The translations under genes and the position numbers were made by a program. From Musa acuminata AAA Group (lineage: Eukaryota; Streptophyta; Magnoliopsida; Zingiberales; Musaceae), in the NCBI RefSeq assembly GCF_036884655.1, contig NC_088340.1:3053001-3117000 (forward strand): a stretch of DNA of 64,000 bases. The letters are read 5' to 3'. The notes under the pieces are model-generated. The model was not told where the DNA came from. It was given only the letters and a program-made list of their open reading frames with translations, and searched no databases. Shown here piece by piece: positions 38,001-49,343 of the stretch (its first letter is position 1; every line of letters begins with the position of its first letter).

Positions 38001-41000
38001 TACAAAATTGTAGCATAAAAACCACTGGTTGAGCTTTGCAATGAAAATTTTAACAGATTTCTTGCGACAAAAATTAACCACAAAAAGATAAGAGCCACAA
38101 AGAAGTTACTGGATATTACACATAGTGAATTGGTTCTGACAAGCTTTAAAGAAATATAGCAAACCCCTTAGAGTTTGGTCCTCTAGTGATTCTCTTAAGG
38201 TATAAAATAAAAGCACAAAAGTTCAATATAGACAAAAAAATTGGATACTTATTTGTGTTGTTTGTGTAATACCAATGTCGTCCCACATCAGGGGTTGTAT
38301 GAATTGTATAAGGCAAAGAAAGTATCATAAATGCCTCCTAGAATTCTTTGGACTAATCTTTTGTACTGTATATTTGTTGGAATGGCATCAAACACTCACA
38401 TCACAATCCATAAAATTCATCTAGTTGATCCTTAAATTGGGAACAAATTGAAACCTGGCATAGGTATGTGCAGTGGGAGGTCCATTAATCTATAGTGCTT
38501 AATATCTTCAAGAAATGATAAGGCCTACAACTACATGTAAGGAAATTAAACCAACAAAAGAATTAAACTGTTAATCCAGAATGCATGAATTCATTTAGTA
38601 GAGCTGCACATGTCTGCCATGTGGACCACAAATGGGTGACCGAATGCAGGTGTAAGTTGGCTTCACCTACAGATGTATGCAGGCTTATCATTCCTCAATA
38701 TCTTATGCTGCTTCACGAAAAAATAAAGCATATTCTCAATATCTTATACTGCTTCAGAAAGAATAAAGCAAATCTTTCAAAATTGAGATAATATTTCAGT
38801 AGTATAATCATAAATATCTGAGAGATCAATCCAGAAGAGTGCAACATAAATTTACATGTAGAAGACAATCTTTGCCTGGTCATGATTACAAAAAGAATCT
38901 GTATGCTTGAAACAGACATGATATCATAATTGTGGCCATGTAACAAATTATATAATAGTCGTGGGCATGTAACAAATTAGTGCACTTTGCAGATTCTAAA
39001 AGAATCTGTGTGTGGGTGCATAAGAATATTGAAGCACATAATTTGCAGCATAGAGTTCCATTCTTCCATTCAGGCCACAGGATAGCAGCCTAAAAGCACA
39101 AATGGATGACTTTCTTGCACCATTCTCCACCAATCCATTTATACTTTACATTTTATATAACCTAAGTAGTAAAATCACATATGGTTAGTTTTTTAGACAG
39201 TGAGAATTGCCATGTTCTTTAAAATTTTGAAGACAAATAAGAAAAGTAGTTGATCTACTTGATCACAGAATAAGAAAATACAACAAAAATTTAAAAGGAA
39301 AAAGTAAAAGACAAAACTGTAGCAAGCTTCAGCGGGTGTAGCAGAAGGGATATGTCAAAACATAGCTTACTTGTTCATTCAAAATTGTGCTCATCTTTGA
39401 CTCTTGTCTCAGGTGCTGCATTGCAATCCTTTTTATAATGACAGAATCACGCAACTTCAAGATGGTATGCCACATGTTGTAAAGGATTTTCTGTGTTGCA
39501 AAATAAAAAAATCAAGTTACCACTGCGATTGCTATTGAGTTTAGTAAACAAAATTTCAGAATAAAATGAGATAATCATGTTATTTATGCAATTGCTATTG
39601 AATTTAATAGAAAAGAATCCAGAAGGGTGCTTTAGTGCTGCAACAATCAAGCAGAGAATGATGAAGAACTTCATGGACAACACATCAAAGTCTAATCTTG
39701 AGGAAATTCTAACTTGACCTCCCAACAAACCACTTTTGTTTTATGACTTAACACTAGACCAAACAAAAAAGTGCATAGATTTTATTCCAAGAACATGAAG
39801 CATGTTGGAGAAAGCAACACCTTCAGCAGGATACAGCTCTAACAAAAATTTACTGCCACAAAACAACATGAATTCTAAAATGATGAATTGACTAACAGTC
39901 TAAACCACTATTCAGTAGAATATCTGAAGATGCATTTAAACTGCAATAGATCAAAATTTTACCTCTGCCCTCATTTTCTGAATAGATAGTTGTTCTTCTG
40001 CTTGGGCATTAACAAAGTGCCATTGTGAAGCTGCATTATATATCAGTCTCAGCTGATGACCATCTTCTACATGGTTTGGTATCTTCTTTCCTTTTCGTGC
40101 ATCAGCAATATAATTAAGTGCAGAGGATGTAGCACCTGCTCGAATCATTGTACTGCCAGATGATGAGATAGGAGTTGATGGTCTTGTCCGTGATGGACTT
40201 AGCATGCCCCTAGAATTAGATGATGGTGTCGACAAAACCCTGTTTGGTGATGAGGGCCGTTGTGGAACTTGGGATACGCCCCTAGAGTTAGATGATGGTG
40301 TCAACAAAGCCCTGTTTGGTGATGCAGGACGTTGTGAAAATGGGGATATGCCCCTTGAGTTGGATGATGTTGTCGACAATGCCCTGTTTGGTGATGCAGG
40401 ACGTTGAGAAACTGGGGATGGTAATGACTGAGTCCTACTTGGGCGTGTCACAGATGATGATCTGCCTGATGCTTGTGAAGTTGAATTTTCGCCAGATTTC
40501 ACATCTAGCTCTACTCTTTTACTTCCGTCAATAGCCAACTGCCTTGCCACCTCACTAACCGATTGCTGGAGACCTCTGGCTGAACCATCAGATGTGGGCA
40601 TTCTCTTTGGTGAAGCCCCTCTTGTTGAAACTGGCGAGGAGGCAGATCTAGTGGCCTTGTCATTAGTGAGATCTACACTCCTCGACAAGCCATTTGCAGA
40701 CACTCTTCCCCCTAAAATACCAGGCCACCGGTGTTGATTTATGATCTTTGCATTCAAGTTTTCCAGCGACCTAGAATTCTCTGATTGCTCAATTGTGTTC
40801 CTCCCCCTGAGGGGAGTCTTTTTCCTCTCGGTCTCCTTGTTGGCCGAAGTCTTTGTTAATTGATCCGTGGAACCAGCAAGAACCACCTTTTCCCTTTTAC
40901 TGGCAGAAACCGAGGTAGATTCTGACTGGAAACTGGAAGACAGGCTCCGCATTGACGGCCACAAGCCATCAGGAGCCCTGCTGCTGAACAATCTCCGCGT

Positions 41001-41414
41001 ACCATTACGTGCTTCAGTCACCGTATCCCGCACCGGTGTCGTTGGCCTGGAAGATGGAGAGGAGGGTGTCGAAGGCCTAGAAGATGTGGAAAAAGGCTCC
41101 GAAACCTTTGCCGGAGTAGATGGTCTTCTCCTCTCGGCCGATTGCGCTCGCTTAGGGAGGGACGTTTCCTGCGCTTGAGACGTACGACCGGTGACAGGAG
41201 ACGCGGATCGCCTCGGTTTACTAGGGGCGGAAGCCGGAGTAGACGAGATCCCTGACTTGTACCTAGATGTGGCATCTCTGGTCCGGGGCTTCCCTGAGGC
41301 AGGGAAGGCATTGTTCTTCTCAGACGGAACTAACGGCCGCCTCCGATGATCTTCCGCCTGTGCTGTCTTCTGTTGAGGAGCAGGCCCCGGCGGCTCGATT
41401 ATACATACATCCAT
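34550..41414 (-). CDS. AUG8: AUGMIN subunit 8-like protein (QWRF/EDE1 family), six exons
   Basis: Coding exons in transcript order are 41414-39963, 39490-39371, 37999-37883, 37760-37671, 36614-36507 and 34615-34550. They total 1953 nt and encode 650 residues with every phase closing. AUG8 is the plant augmin subunit that binds microtubules and helps recruit gamma-tubulin for branching nucleation in spindle, phragmoplast and cortical arrays; EDE1 is its seed paralogue. The start, MDVC with RRPLVPSEKNNAF shortly after, is the family signature. A long basic Ser/Pro/Arg-rich half (about 30-420) is the presumed microtubule-binding part, including three 24-residue repeats at 332-403. The conserved helical C-terminal half begins at RLIYNAASQWHFVNAQAEE, where the signature QWRF reads QWHF (464-467), and continues through LYNMWHTILKLRDSV and AYLNHWVALEREHCSSL. 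A probable 5' UTR intron spans 42585-41496 (CCGAG before GTCAGACG, acceptor TTTGTGGCAG). A longer in-frame start at 41504 lacks family support. Confidence 0.94.
35031..35096. repeat. (TA)n(TG)n compound microsatellite in the last AUG8 intron
   Basis: About 25 TA units followed by about eight TG units, inside the AUG8 intron between 34616 and 36506. Confidence 0.96.
40206..40421. repeat. Three 72-bp repeats inside AUG8 exon 1
   Basis: In-frame units at 40206-40277, 40278-40349 and 40350-40421. Each encodes 24 residues of the form SQRPASPNRALSTPSSNSRG plus four variable residues, in the basic Ser/Pro-rich region. Confidence 0.93.
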
Positions 41415-43100
41415 CGTCCAATCCCCCCAAATCAAGCTACATTGACAAGTTGTTCGAAATTGAAACCACTTCTCGCTGCCAAGAGCTCCAAGAATCTGCC
41501 ACAAATCGGTAAAATCAAGAGCGGAAAAGCAGATACCCAGAACAGAAGAGCAGATATAAAAAGGAAGCTTCTTTTAAAAACAATGATGAGTAAAGATGAC
41601 CAAAAGCAAGGAGAATCGGGAAATACAGCGTCGATTCATCCCCCGAGTTCATCTCAAGATACCAAATTGAGGCAGATCGGAGCGAGATGCTTCAGCAATG
41701 GCCATCGGAGGGTGTCACCATTGGGCGAGGACGAAGGCGGGGGGCGGATTGGAGGACATCAGAAGACCACTGGCGCAGGACGTGGGTGGGTGGTGATAAC
41801 CGAAGTAGGGTCATGTTTATTGGAATTGTTATTAGGATTTGGTGGCCTGGTGGTTCCTCTTCTGTCCTCCTCACGGGAGTGCCATGGTCGGGTGGGTTTC
41901 CCTTCCCAAAGGCCCCTTCGTTCCAAGGAGATAAAGAAAAGTGGGGAGTCAAGGAGATGGAATTAAACGGGTGGGTGGGCCGAGTGGCGACGAGTCGCTT
42001 TGTTCTTTAACCGGATGAGGGTAAAACCGCCGCAGTAAAAGCGACGGCCACAAGATTAAACAGCAGACATTTTTACAAACGGGTCGAGGGCGACGGCGAC
42101 TCGAGGGAATGGAAGGCACATTTGATCCAGCTCCGGGGCGGATACGGAAAGATTCCAGGTTTCTGGTGGCCACCATAGAGATCCACGCGCTGAGACGTCA
42201 AAGCAAATAGAAAACGCGCTACAAACAAGACAACGCAGTAATTTTATTCGCAACCACGGCGACTTGAGCTCAAACATTTGTAAGCTTCGGTTACGACAAA
42301 TCACCGAAATCGATGAAGAGGTCGTCGAGAAAGGACGCAGTAAATGGCGAAAAACAAAACTGATTTTTGACAAAGGAATGAACAAATACAGAAGATTAAT
42401 TTGCGAAAATTAGGGTTGAGAAGAAGAGGAAACATATAATTTACGAACGACACACAAGAAATCTTTGGATTCCAAACTTTTCATTTTGGCATACAATTAG
42501 AGCAGCGGTACCAGCGATCAAAAATGCGGGTTTTTTCTATTTTTTGGCAGGTTAGGAACAGAAAGAACGGGGGGAAGCGTCTGACCTCGGGAATCGCAAG
42601 CGGATTCGCTCCTCCCAGCGAGTGATCGATCGGGACACGGATCTCGCGGAAGAGAACAGCGACAAGCAGAACAGGGTGTGATTCCCACGACGAAGCCCTA
42701 ATCTCGCCGCCGCCGCCACGACTGCTTCGCGACCGGGGGAACTCGTCGAACGAACGGGATGATTTGTTCTGCTCCCCGAGCGTGGCGAAACGTACTTGAT
42801 GATCAAATGACTTATTTCACGCGGCCAATTTCGCCCCGCCCGGTGATTGGTGCGAAGCTAGGAGATCGTGGGGGACCCATCAGGTAGGCAACCGAGGGGT
42901 CGAGAAACGGGTGAGGAAAGTGTCGCTCCGATATTACAACGGGTTTTCCGGTTGAGAAAGGCAGTTGATGAAAGCGCGGCGGTTTGTCTTTCTAATAACA
43001 TTATAATAACCACAACAACGGCTTTTTACCTCTCTTTTTGACCGGGCGGTGCAGTTACCGTTACTAGCAATTGCACCACTAATTTTTCATATATATAAAA
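41415..43100. other. AUG8 5' UTR and promoter region
   Basis: GC-rich between about 41600 and 42960. It contains the inferred 5' UTR intron (41496-42585) and an upstream non-coding first exon from 42586 to perhaps 42700. Reading frames here on either strand lack protein character. No separate gene is seen. Confidence 0.45.
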
Positions 43101-43679
43101 CATTTAATTCCTATTTGAAATAATAAAATACAAACAAGAGGTATCTGACAATAATATATTATATTATACTTGAAGCACTCTTTGCATTTGATTAATACCC
43201 TTCCAATTGATACTGATACGATTTTAAAATTGACGGTTTCAGTTTTAGGCTTTTAAGGATCCAAATCGAAGCAGATTTCGATTAATTTTATTTTTAAAAA
43301 AAATTAATTAAAATATAATTTAAAGCAACAAAAATTCATAATTTGATTTCAAAATTTTGATAAAGTTTCACTTAGTTGATGTATTTTTCATACGTTTAAT
43401 GATATAAAATTAAATATCTAAAAAAATTAATCATTGATAATTTAATTATTTTAATTCAATCGATTTGAATCGATATCAAAGTAGGATCATCAATTTTGAT
43501 TACGATTTTAATTTCAATTCTAGGCCATTTGAATCGAAAATGAATAGTCGAGGTAAATTATGTAAGTATAAAATTTATGATATGTTATATATGATGCAAA
43601 AAAACTTTTATGATATGATTGAAATCAAATAACATTAGATCGGTATTTACGATATATACCTTTAGATGTCATCTTAAAA

Positions 43680-46657
43680 GGATCTCTGTGTGATATGGGC
43701 ACCGTCTTTAGATCCAAAAATCACTACGGAGAACTAGACTCTCCTTCTCCTCATCCAAAAACCGCTGTCAATCTACAAAAAGAATTAAACTCTTCTTCTC
43801 CTCTCTTCCTATCTTTTCATAAGACTATTTAGATTGATAATTTATGGAGGTTGAGAGAGAAACTGTAATCTCTCAATTGTATCCTCTATGATATGCATAT
43901 TTATCCCCTAGAGATCATGTTTATTTATAGATGAGAGCAAAGGGTATACGATAAATTACTATGATAGTTTCTCCCATTAAGGACATCTTGTAATAATCTT
44001 ACCTTAATTACACTTTCTTTCTATTAGCTAATAACCATAATCAGAATTCAATCATATCCATAATATATCTTACATAATTAAATAGGGCTACGTAATCTAA
44101 CGTTTTTCCACTTGACCCATTAATTGATAAAATACAAAAAGACTTAAAATTAAAAATAAAAAAATAAAATTTATTTAAAAATAATTTTACCTAATTAGAT
44201 TATGAAAATTTTAAAAACTATTTACATATAAGTGAATTTTAAAAATATGCCAATAAGTCCAATAAATATAATAATACTACATTAAGTCTAACTAACAATA
44301 CGAGTCATAGTTGTTGTATGTCATCAATGTCATACTTTCTTCTATATACTATAACATTATTAGTATTTCCTAATACAGTCCAAAATGACCCTTATAATTT
44401 ATTTTGTTAAGACAATCCTATCATTACATTCAACTATAATATGTGCATACATAACTGTGAATAAGATAGCAGAAACAAATGACTTTAAGTACGTAAGCAA
44501 AAATATCAATTATAATGTCCACTCAAACATGCATCACCATATCCTTTATAGGTTGCTCACAAACACAATCATAAGAACATATTCTTTCAAAACACTTTAG
44601 GTTGTAAACTATAAGTAAATTAATCAACAATCAATATAGTGGGACTCAAGTAATTAATTGACATTAGATGTTTCTAATTTTTCTTCTCTAACCATCAAGT
44701 ACTTTATGTCATAATGCATAGAGATGCAATAGTATTTGTCATTCTTAGAGAAAAAAATTATTGCGATGTCATAAAATATCTTCGGCGGCCTAGCAATTAA
44801 GTTTGACCACACCGAATCTTGAGATAAAATTTCATAGTTATAAAGTTTGATTAGTGGTCTCAAAGCATGTTACAAAATCAACTTCTATTAATAATAATAT
44901 AATAATAAATTACCTCTCTAATTAATATAGATATTAACCATAGTATGGACTTCTTATTATCAAGATAATTTATAGAATCAAATATGAAAAATACCATTTA
45001 ATATAATTTCATACACGTGAGTGTATAATACTTCGTATTTCCATATATATTATTACTTTCTTTCTAGTCCTTTAGTATTTTTACTTTTGGGTAACTCCAA
45101 TATATACTTAATATTTTAATTGTAAAACTAATATCTATTCTGACAAAACATATATTTCCAACTGCACATATATAAATGAGTATCGACCTATATCTCCTTT
45201 ATATCAAAATTAAAATTTGAGATTTTCACTCATATTGATTTGCTATTTTATAGGAATTTTACATTACCATATTTAACTATTCCCTTACTATTGTTAGAGT
45301 AATAAGATATGTACCTCTTTAAACTTTTTAAAATAAATAATAAAATATTTAGAAATATTTATTAAATATATTTTTTTTTATGTAAGTTGAAGATTGTTAT
45401 CTCTATAGGATAATCTTAAATATGTAAATATCTCAAGTTATATTTCCTATCATTCAATAACTCAAAAGAAGTTATGTAATTTATTTATTAGGAACCTCAT
45501 TCAAGATATACATAGTTATTCTTAGAGCTTCTTCTAACATTGATTTAAGTATAAAAGGATAATACATCATGCTCCTAACCATATCTATAAGAGTACGATT
45601 ATACCTTTCAACAATCATATTCTACTATAACATATTTAGTAAATTATATTAAACATAAATACCTTATTTTTCCAAGAATCTAGTAAAATAATTAGAATTA
45701 TAATTGGATTCATCATAAATACCATAAAATTTATCACTCCTATCAAATGTGATGATCTTAACCTTTCTATCTAATTGTTTCTCAACCTTATTTATGTACA
45801 CTTTAATCTAAGACTATACATGAATTAGATATATATAATCATTATCTCAATAGGTTATCTATAGTGATAAAATATCTCTCTTTAATGAGACAAAAATATA
45901 GAGTAAGATATAAGCATAATTTTAAGGAGTTTATGAAACTATATTTTTTAATATTTAATTATACGATCATTGTAAACTTTAAATTCATATTAATTCTATA
46001 TATACTATTATACAGAATTCAAATATTAACTTTTATTGAATCACATTATGTTTATGATCAGAAATAATATTCTAACAATTCTAGATATATAACCCAAATT
46101 CCTAGAATTATAAGAACATAACATAAATCCTCAAGATCCATCAAATGACATAAGCGATAAATACAAATTACTATCGTTCTCATTGCAATAATGAATATTT
46201 CATTCTCTTTTTATTTTACCTTTTTTCTTTTATATATATTTTTTAATTAAAATAAATATTTATTATTAGTAACATATGTTGAAGCATCGAATTAATCTAC
46301 TAAGTATTAGAAAAATAATTTCTATAATATTTGATTTGGATCGGTTTTATTTATATATTTTCATTTCAAAACAAAGTTCTTCTTCACGTAACTTTTCTTG
46401 CTACAAAAGTAATATTTTATTATGAAGATACTTTTTATGAGTTTATATAGTAATTATAAACTTAGATGATTTATGCTTCATTTTTATTTAGGAGAGTTCC
46501 TCCCAAATGAATATTACCTTAATTGAATTTCATTTATATTAGTTAATAATCATAATTATAATCCAATTATTTTTATAACATATTTTATCTAATTGAATAA
46601 AATTATATAATTTAATAATATATTTTATCTAATTAAATAGGAGTACATAATCTAACG
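43680..46657 (-). mobile_element. Decayed Ty1/copia LTR retrotransposon
   Basis: Two related end segments finish with TAATCTAACG: one at about 44102 (AATAGGGCTACGTAATCTAACG) and one at about 46657 (AATAGGAGTACATAATCTAACG). Upstream of both, the sequences also align through TTACCTTAATT and TAATAACCATAATC-like stretches, as LTR copies would. Between them the minus strand has broken polyprotein pieces: at about 45545-45610 the integrase motif ERYNRTLIDMVRSMMY, and at about 44690-44780 the RNase H piece FFSKNDKYYCISMHYDIKYL. Integrase before RNase H is the copia order in this orientation. Many stops and frameshifts show it is inactive. Outer limits are approximate. Confidence 0.75.
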
Positions 46658-47274
46658 AGTTAATCCAAATATCCCTCTTCGTTCTAAATTATCATGTATT
46701 CATTGGAGTCTGACCTCAGGGCCGAGGAGTCAACCCCACTTCCCGGGCGCATTGATGGAGGTGTTGGACGAACACGAGGACTGCCTCTGACTGGTTCAGG
46801 AAGAGAGAATTCAGCACATTAATCATGTGGTGGGGCGCACGTTGGCACCACTTACGAGCAGAAGCCGCAAGCTTTTGTTAGATAGGTTAGAATCTATGTA
46901 GCCATATGCATATAGCTCAATGTTTGAGTATAGGCATATAGGATAATCGAAGCAAGTAGAGAAATGGATAGTCGTGATGGCATAAAGCTGCTAAATCTAA
47001 ATCCAAAGTCAACTAATGGATGGAGGGGAAGACACCACATTCGAGTTTAATCGGTTTTTGCTATCGAAAGAAGTCTACTTGATAATAGGATTTGGGGATT
47101 AAATCTCAGTTTTACTTCTTACCATTTCTTAAAAATAAATAAAAATAAAAATCTTGTAGTAAATGAGAAAGAGAAGAATACATGTGAGAAAATGGTCATA
47201 AGGACATAGAAATTATCATTAAAGTTTCAAAAAATAAAAAGAAAAGAAAGAGAGCCCATTTATGATGTATTTGG

Positions 47275-47344
47275 GCATCCTAATTGGAGAAGATCTTAAT
47301 TCATCAACTAGTTTCAAAGCCTTAAATGTGTGTGTATAAAAGAG

Positions 47345-47423
<79 letters not shown>

Positions 47424-47955
47424 CTAGTTAGAGATCATCTTTTGTATTTAGCTATCTTTAGTATTTTAATTCTTATGTTTTAAAAAATTATATTGACATC
47501 CCTATAGTTACAAGAGTAAAATAACTAAATCTATTTATCAAAACACCAACGGTTTTACCGATAGAAATACGAAAATAAAATATAAAAATATAATATTATC
47601 GTTTTAGTTGGTGATGACGGACAACATTAATGGTATGGATGTTAATATCGACGTAATTGCTGAGCGACAAAAATGCCACGGACGTAAATATCGAGCAACC
47701 CTTTCTCAGCTTAACAACTGTATCATTGTCGATGTAAATGCAGAGTGGTGAAAAGACCGCTCAACAACTATGTCGACGTAAATATAAAGCAACTCTCACC
47801 CTTTTGTCGTTACTTTTTTTATAAATAAACTTAAATATTTTACTTTCATAAGTGAAGATAATAACCTCATATATATATATATATTATATTATGCATCCTA
47901 ATTAGAGAAGATCTTAACTCATCAACTAGTTTTAAAGTTTTAGTGTGTGTGTGAG
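47275..47955. repeat. 60-bp direct repeats flanking a 0.55-kb AT-rich segment
   Basis: Copies at about 47275-47336 and 47893-47955 share GCATCCTAATTRGAGAAGAT, then CATCAACTAGTTT and a TGTGTG tail. The segment between contains a long TA tract and several degenerate GTCGACGTAAATG-like words. It may be a small non-autonomous element with terminal direct repeats. Confidence 0.5.
47348..47420. repeat. (TA)36 microsatellite
   Basis: About 73 bp of uninterrupted TA, the longest dinucleotide tract in the window. Confidence 0.97.
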
Positions 47956-48226
47956 AGAGAGATTATTAAGAACGTATATTTCTCTAGGAGCATTGAGATA
48001 TGTATATTTTCTTTCTACAATAGAATCTAAAAGAAAGTAAATATAGCATTAGGCTCTTGTCAATGTGCCATGTAAGATGATTGATGTGTGCAACTCTGTA
48101 TTATTATATATAGAGATATTATTTTCGGAGATTCGAACTTTAATCTTTTATGTTCTAAGGAATACTAAAGCACATCTTTTTCTATATACAACAGAATGTA
48201 CTCATGGATGATGGTGATGATATTGG

Positions 48227-48259
48227 AAACAGTCAACGCCTAGTAGGCGTTGACTGTTT
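48227..48259. repeat. Inverted repeat with two facing W-boxes
   Basis: The arm AAACAGTCAACGCCTA at 48227-48242 is followed by one base and then its exact reverse complement TAGGCGTTGACTGTTT at 48244-48259. Each arm contains the WRKY-binding core TTGACT on opposite strands. It lies about 1.1 kb upstream of the HDR1-like start. Confidence 0.93.
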
Positions 48260-48299
48260 TGATAGACTTAGGAACCGAACAAATGTCTGAGGTCAGATC

Positions 48300-48706
48300 A
48301 ACCGTCACACTTGTCCTCCATGCTCCGATCATCCTGCGTCACCGGCGGCCAGCGACCGATCGATAAAGGCCTGTTCGCAGCTCCCCCCGCGCGTCGACAG
48401 TGGTGCATATATGCTCACTTAGTTGGAAGCCTCGCCGAACGATTACGACTTGACGTCGTCCTCGGAGGTGTTGAGATCGTCGACGGCGTTGGCGTAGAGC
48501 TCCTCCATGGGGCGGTCCCGGTGTGCTGGTCGGCCAGGTTTTGGATGTAGGAGGGAGTGGGCGATGGTGATGTCAAGGGCGACGAGGGTGAGCCCATTGA
48601 CGGCGGTCGCGGTGATGCATCGGGGTTGCATGCTGGTGCATGTGCCGGTGATGAAGGCTTCATTTGCGTGGGAGAAGCGGACGTGTGGTGGCGAGGATAT
48701 CATCAA
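48300..48706 (-). pseudogene. Probable pectin methylesterase inhibitor (PMEI) remnant
   Basis: A GC-rich island next to AT-rich repeats carries an 87-codon minus-strand frame (48706-48443). Its end, AHRDRPMEELYANAVDDLNT followed by SEDDVKS, resembles the conserved C-terminal half of invertase/PMEI domains (ALRDC.EEL...AVDDL..S...V..W). Shortly after the stop another frame reads SCEQAFIDRS, similar to the C....F segment that follows in PMEIs. The signal peptide and the conserved cysteines upstream are not recognisable. The best reading is a truncated, frame-broken copy, but it may also be an unrelated small gene. Similarity is judged by eye only. Confidence 0.35.
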
Positions 48707-48738
48707 GATATAGCCATGTAGTGAGAAGAACGAAGGCT

Positions 48739-48888
48739 TTGACTTGACCGTTATGTGCGTGTATGTGGCTAGCGCACCTGAGTCAATTCCCAGGTTGGCG
48801 GGTCAACGGCGGAAGAGATCAGTACAGCGAAATAGGAGGAATCATGTGATGCATGCTTCAACCACTGATGTAGTCTTTGACTTGACCG
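48739..48888. promoter_or_regulatory. W-box cluster upstream of the HDR1-like gene
   Basis: TTGACTTGACC, two overlapping W-boxes, occurs twice (48739-48749 and 48877-48887). Reverse-strand W-boxes lie between at 48781-48786 (AGTCAA) and 48801-48806 (GGTCAA). That is six WRKY cores in 150 bp. Confidence 0.5.
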
Positions 48889-48937
48889 GTGGACGTAAGA
48901 AGGGGAAGTAAAGCTGTAGAAGACGATTAAGCGAATT

Positions 48938-48954
48938 CACGTGCGTGACACGTG
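48938..48954. promoter_or_regulatory. Paired G-boxes upstream of the HDR1-like gene
   Basis: Two CACGTG hexamers at 48938-48943 and 48949-48954, 11 bp apart. They are binding sites of bZIP/ABF and bHLH/PIF factors and lie about 400 bp before the start codon. Confidence 0.5.
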
Positions 48955-49343
48955 CTCATGGGCTGTCGTCGAGAACGACACGTCCACATGGATCGGGCCG
49001 CCATCACTGCGTCGAATGACCCATTCGCCTTCTCACCTCCTCACCTCTACCGGCTATTGACGTTCACCTCAAGGAAGACAACGAGAGGTAAACCAAGCAA
49101 GATAGAAACAAACAAGGCGAGAGAGAGAGAGAAAGGGAAAAGGGAAAGCAGAAACGGGTCCTCCTCCTCCTCGTCTTCCTCGTGGGTATCTCCTCTTTCC
49201 AGAGAGAATTCTACTGCACACAGAAGAGACGCAGGTGACGATTCGATCCACACTTGTTCCTTGTGAATCAGCTTCAGTGCTCACCTATTGCTTCTTCTTC
49301 TGCTCGCTTGATCGAGGTAGTTTCGGGAAGGGAGCAGGCGGTG

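Larger units (their letters stand above)
43100..48299. other. AT-rich repeat block
   Basis: Very AT-rich and gene-free. It holds the decayed copia element at about 43680-46657, a short GC-rich fragment of unknown origin at about 46700-46880, a long TA tract at 47348-47420, a 60-bp direct repeat pair around 47275 and 47893, and a W-box palindrome at 48227-48259. Confidence 0.6.

Noticed and set aside
41414..41504. Upstream in-frame ATG for AUG8 at 41504
   Set aside because: The family signature starts at MDVC (41414), and an acceptor-like TTTGTGGCAG at 41496-41505 suggests the longer part is intron/UTR.
41346..42010. Long plus-strand frames upstream of AUG8
   Set aside because: They lie in the GC-rich AUG8 5' UTR/promoter and share no features with known proteins.
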